The position numbers and the translations under genes were made by a program. The notes below the pieces were generated by a model. It searched no databases and was not told the DNA's origin. It worked only from the letters and a program-made list of their open reading frames with translations. Source: Muellerivita sp035541195 (lineage in GTDB: Bacteria > Oederibacteriota > Muellerivitia > Muellerivitales > Muellerivitaceae). From it: 9,818 bases of DNA. Position 1 is the stretch's first letter. The number at the start of each line of letters is the position of its first letter. Location of the stretch: assembly GCA_035541195.1 (NCBI GenBank), contig DATKNU010000173.1, forward strand, positions 1 through 9,818, given 5' to 3'. Below are positions 6,743-9,818 of the stretch, piece after piece.

Positions 6743-8550
6743 CAGTGCCGGTCGAATTTCCGGTAAAGCTCGGACAGCGGGATGGTCATGAGCGTGGGCC
6801 GCCCGTGGGGACAGGTGAAGGGCAGGTTTTCCCGGCGCATCTGGTCGATCAAGGAGATCATTTGGTCCTGGGTCAGGCGGTCCCCCGCCATCACCGCGCT
6901 GCGGCAGGAGAAAAAGGTGAGGGCCCTCTCGCGGATTTGCTGCAGCCGGTCCGGCCCGCCGGTGCCGTTTTTCTCGCCCTCGGCGATCTGGTCGATGAGG
7001 TCCTTGAGCAGTTGGACGACGTTTTTACCGGCGAAATCCGCGGGCACGCCGTTGATGACGAAGCTGTTGCCGCCGAAGGGTGAAACTTCCATTCCCAATT
7101 CCATGAGGATGTCCAGGTGGTGGCGCAGGGTCTGGGCTTCCCGGGCGTTCAATTCCAGGGTTTGAGGCACCAAAAGGGGTTGCACCTCCACCCGCCGGTC
7201 CCTCAGGCCCCGCATGAGCCTTTCGTAATTGAGGCGCTCGTGGACCGTATGTTGGTCCGCGATGTACATCTCATCGTCGGATTGGAAAACAATGAAGGTG
7301 TTGAAAAGCTGGCTGAAGTTGTAAAGGGGCGTTTGGGGGTCGATGCGCTTGGCGGTGGAAGCGGCCTTCTCCAGTTCCATCTTCCCTGACGGAGCGGCAA
7401 AAGGCGAATGGCTTTCGGACAAGGCCCGCAGGGCCTGGAAGGGATTGGGCGCCGGCGAAGCGGCGGGACTCCCGGGCGCGAAGTTGAAGGAAGGGCCTGG
7501 GGTTTCCAAGGGGATCCCGGGCGCCGGGGGGGAGGCGGGGTCGGCGGGTCTTTCGTCCCCCGACATGGCCGCCAAGAGCCCCTGGCGGATCGCCCGGGCC
7601 ACCGCGTCGAACACTTCCCGGTCCCGGGCGAATTTCACTTCCCGCTTGGTGGGATGCACGTTGACGTCCACTTCATTCAAAGGCGCCTCCACGAAAAGGA
7701 GGGCCACTGGGAAACGGCGGGTGGGCAACAGGGTCCGGTAGGCCGTCATGACCGCGTAGCCCAAGGAAGCGTTTTGGACCCAGCGCTGGTTGACGAAATA
7801 AAACATGTTTTCCCGGGTGGGTTTATGGACGGTGGGGGCGCTGACCAATCCCCGGATTTTGAGTCCCCCGGCCTCCAATTGGATCGGCAAGAGGCTCCGG
7901 ACGAGGTCCTTGCCGAAAATATGGGCCGCCCGGGCCTCAAAGGAAGCCGCCGTGAGGTCCAAGGACACCCGCCCGTCAAAACTGAGCTTGAACCCCACTT
8001 GGGGGAAAGCCAAGGCGTAAGTGGTGGCCACCTGTAGGATGTGGTTTTCCTCGGTGCTGGCCTTCTTCATGAATTTGAGCCTGGCCGGCGTGTTGAAAAA
8101 GAGGTTGGCCACGATCAGGGTGGTTCCCGGGGGGCGGCCCCATTCGACTTCCTGGGGGGCCGATCCCCCGCGGATCTTCAGGCTCACGCCCGAGAGGGCC
8201 TGGGCGGGTCGGGTGGTCAGCTCAAAATGGGAAACCGAGGCGATGCTGGAAAGGGCCTCGCCCCGGAAGCCGAAGGTATGCAGGTCCTGCAGGTCGTCCA
8301 CCTTCTCGATCTTGCTGGTGGTGTGTTTTTGGACGCAAAGCCTCGCGTCCTCGGGGGCCATGCCCACGCCGTTGTCCGCCACGCGGATGAGCTTCAGCCC
8401 GCCTCCCTGGATCTCAATTTCCACGAAGCGGGCCTGGGCGTCCAGGGCGTTTTCCACGAGTTCCTTCACCACGGAAGCGGGACGCTCGACCACCTCGCCG
8501 GCGGCGATTTGGTTGATGACTTTGGCGGGAAGGGCTTTGATCACGGGCAT
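6742..8550 (-). CDS. mutL: DNA mismatch repair protein MutL, endonuclease type
   Basis: MutL links mismatch recognition by MutS to strand removal. The N-terminal GHKL ATPase (about 1-220) is complete: KELVENALDA with Glu30 and Asn34, ADNGVGM (58-64) and GFRGEALSSI (94-103). The transducer domain follows to about 330 and includes NEVDVNVHPTKREVKF (292-307). Residues 331-405 are a Pro/Ala/Ser-rich linker. The C-terminal domain carries the metal-binding nuclease motif DQHTVHERLNYE (432-443), Cys549 in SCRSAV, and CPHGRP (580-585). QPLLVP (457-462) matches the type of sliding-clamp binding motif known from Bacillus MutL. This is thus the self-nicking kind found in bacteria without MutH. At 602 residues the length is normal. 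The ATG at 8550 follows the upstream stop by one base, with only a weak GTGAG before it, so it is likely coupled to the upstream gene; the stop overlaps the miaA start. Confidence 0.97.
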   Translation of the reverse strand: MPVIKALPAKVINQIAAGEVVERPASVVKELVENALDAQARFVEIEIQGGGLKLIRVADNGVGMAPEDARLCVQKHTTSKIEKVDDLQDLHTFGFRGEALSSIASVSHFELTTRPAQALSGVSLKIRGGSAPQEVEWGRPPGTTLIVANLFFNTPARLKFMKKASTEENHILQVATTYALAFPQVGFKLSFDGRVSLDLTAASFEARAAHIFGKDLVRSLLPIQLEAGGLKIRGLVSAPTVHKPTRENMFYFVNQRWVQNASLGYAVMTAYRTLLPTRRFPVALLFVEAPLNEVDVNVHPTKREVKFARDREVFDAVARAIRQGLLAAMSGDERPADPASPPAPGIPLETPGPSFNFAPGSPAASPAPNPFQALRALSESHSPFAAPSGKMELEKAASTAKRIDPQTPLYNFSQLFNTFIVFQSDDEMYIADQHTVHERLNYERLMRGLRDRRVEVQPLLVPQTLELNAREAQTLRHHLDILMELGMEVSPFGGNSFVINGVPADFAGKNVVQLLKDLIDQIAEGEKNGTGGPDRLQQIRERALTFFSCRSAVMAGDRLTQDQMISLIDQMRRENLPFTCPHGRPTLMTIPLSELYRKFDRH

Positions 8551-8551
8551 G

Positions 8552-9818
8552 TCATCTCACTTTCGGAACCGCGAGGGGATTTTTCGAGGCCGGAAGCGGG
8601 ACATTTTGCAACCGAAGGTAAAAATCCAGGGCTTCCTGGTTTTGGGGGTCCAATTGCAGGGCGGTCATGGCCTCGGGCAGGGCTTCCTCGGGTTTGCCCA
8701 TTTTGGCGTATAAAATCCCCAGGTTCAAATGGGCCAAGGCCAGGTTCGGCTGCAACAAAAGGGTTTTTTCCAGGCAGTAACGGGCCTTGGGGAGCTCGCC
8801 CAGTTTGCTGTAGAGGGCCGAGAGGTTGTTTTGCGTATGGATGGAATCGGCGCCCACCCGCTCGGCCCGCGCCAGGTTCTTTTCCGCGGCGGCCTTGTCC
8901 CCCACCCAAATTTCGTGGGCGGCGGTCAAGAGGGGGTACTCGGCCAGGATCTCCTCGCATTCCACGTCGGGCAGGTTTAAGTCAAGGTGGCGCAACCGGA
9001 AGATTCGGTCCGGGTCGGGCGGCGGGGCCAGCTTTTGCCGTTGGGAGGCGGTGGTCATGCGGTAACCCAAGCCGAAAGGCTCGACGACGTCGGTGCTGGA
9101 TTCCTCCTTCTCGCCGGAGAGATACAGCAGGTTCCCCGATTCCTTGTAAAGCTTCAGGAAAAAATCATGGAGGGTTTGCTTAGGATCCAGCGCCCGCTCC
9201 TGTTTGACGCGGGGAAAAAAGAACCCGTTGGTCTCCAAAAATTGGATGTCGAGCCTGAGGTGCCGCGCCAAGGCCGCGTAGGCCACCGGGAAGACTTGGT
9301 TGTCCCCCTGGACGATTTGATAGGAACCGGCCGGGATGGGCTTCAATAAATTTAAGGCGTAATCATAGGCGCAGGTGGCCTCGGCCAAGGGCGCCCGGGG
9401 CGCTTGGAACAAAAGAAGCCCCAAGACCAACCCCCAAACCATTCCCCGCCGGATTCGGGGCGACTGCAACCGGTCGAAAGCCAGCTTCAATCCCGCGGCC
9501 ATGCCCAGGGCCAAGGCGAAATAAAGCGGCAGGAAATAACGGTAACCGATGAAAAGATCCTTCTCATTGCCGTAAGCGAAGAGGATCAGGAAATTCAGGT
9601 ACATCAATCCCATCAAGGCCCAGAAAAGGCGGCGGTCCCGTCGGAACAGCTGGCGAAAGCCGAAGAAGGCCGGCAGCCAAAGGTAAAAGGGCCATTCCCG
9701 GCCCATCCATCCCAGGAAGTAAGTCAGGAAGACCGCGGTTCCCTGCAGGTCCCGGGAATCCATCTTGGTGTTGTAGGACTTTTGGGTCAGGTAATCCACC
9801 AACCGGTGGAACTGGCTG
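8552..9818 (-). CDS. DUF2723/glycosyltransferase-like multi-pass membrane protein with C-terminal TPR repeats; 5' end outside window
   Basis: The frame is open through the right edge, so only the C-terminal part (about 422 residues) is seen. A TTG at 9802 could be mistaken for a start but lies mid-frame with coding-like sequence before it. Counting from that codon, hydrophobic segments lie at about 22-48, 59-79, 86-106 and 119-134. A soluble part follows, with GDNQVFPVAYAALARHLRLD (166-185), which resembles the GDND-FPLWY segment after the helices in DUF2723 proteins, relatives of protein O-mannosyltransferases that use lipid-linked sugars. Two TPR units follow: 319-352 (NNLSALYSKLGELPKARYCL) and 353-386 (AHLNLGILYAKMGKPEEAL). 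TPRs usually mediate protein contacts. The substrate is unknown, and the catalytic N-terminal half is off the window. It ends one base before mutL and is probably co-transcribed with it. Membrane and TPR calls are strong; the DUF2723 assignment is moderate. Confidence 0.75.
   Translation of the reverse strand, partial: SQFHRLVDYLTQKSYNTKMDSRDLQGTAVFLTYFLGWMGREWPFYLWLPAFFGFRQLFRRDRRLFWALMGLMYLNFLILFAYGNEKDLFIGYRYFLPLYFALALGMAAGLKLAFDRLQSPRIRRGMVWGLVLGLLLFQAPRAPLAEATCAYDYALNLLKPIPAGSYQIVQGDNQVFPVAYAALARHLRLDIQFLETNGFFFPRVKQERALDPKQTLHDFFLKLYKESGNLLYLSGEKEESSTDVVEPFGLGYRMTTASQRQKLAPPPDPDRIFRLRHLDLNLPDVECEEILAEYPLLTAAHEIWVGDKAAAEKNLARAERVGADSIHTQNNLSALYSKLGELPKARYCLEKTLLLQPNLALAHLNLGILYAKMGKPEEALPEAMTALQLDPQNQEALDFYLRLQNVPLPASKNPLAVPKVR

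Noticed and set aside
8041..9183. Plus-strand frame of 380 codons across the mutL start and the TPR region
   Set aside because: It crosses two well-supported minus-strand genes and becomes Pro/Arg/Gly-rich low complexity; nothing in it resembles a protein family.
9800..9802. TTG as the start of the membrane/TPR protein
   Set aside because: The same frame stays open to the right edge, no ribosome binding site can be seen, and the protein would start just before its last helices. The real start is most likely outside the window.

Overview
The window is a compact, GC-rich (by eye about 60%) stretch of bacterial chromosome. All seven supported genes lie on the minus strand, so transcription runs from high to low coordinates. 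The set looks like a free-living diderm bacterium: a secreted protein whose visible C-terminal end resembles an outer-membrane beta-barrel, a signal peptide peptidase, and an endonuclease-type MutL. Gene order and composition suggest an uncultured or little-studied lineage, but nothing here fixes the phylum. No RNA genes, mobile elements, CRISPR arrays or phage traces were seen.

Upstream group (9818 down to 5357). A 5'-truncated multi-pass membrane protein of DUF2723/glycosyltransferase type with a C-terminal TPR tail is followed by mutL (gap of 1 base), miaA (stop and start share one base) and a Nudix hydrolase (9-base gap, with its ribosome binding site lying on the miaA stop codon). This spacing indicates one polycistronic, translationally coupled unit. 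mutL-miaA is a widespread bacterial pairing; the flanking membrane protein and Nudix gene are less usual partners.

Junction (5306-5356). This 51-base gap is the longest in the window. It holds a good sigma-70-like promoter (TTGCAT, 17 bases, TAACAT) whose predicted start of transcription lies only a few bases before the sppA ATG. No Shine-Dalgarno sequence fits in between, so sppA is probably translated from a leaderless or nearly leaderless mRNA. No convincing terminator separates the two groups, so read-through is possible.

Downstream group (5305 down to 1, running off the left edge). sppA (membrane-anchored serine/lysine protease) is followed after 24 bases by a 604-residue protein with about seven membrane helices and a C-terminal beta-propeller. 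After 18 more bases comes a very large secreted protein, at least 827 residues: signal peptide, HEXXH zinc metallopeptidase (peptidase MA-like), six-bladed TolB/PD40-like propeller, fibronectin type III domain, and the beginning of what looks like an outer-membrane beta-barrel. The spacing makes this a three-gene envelope operon with two proteases and two propellers. It is the most interesting part of the window: an envelope proteolysis or surface-display module whose middle member I cannot match to a named family.
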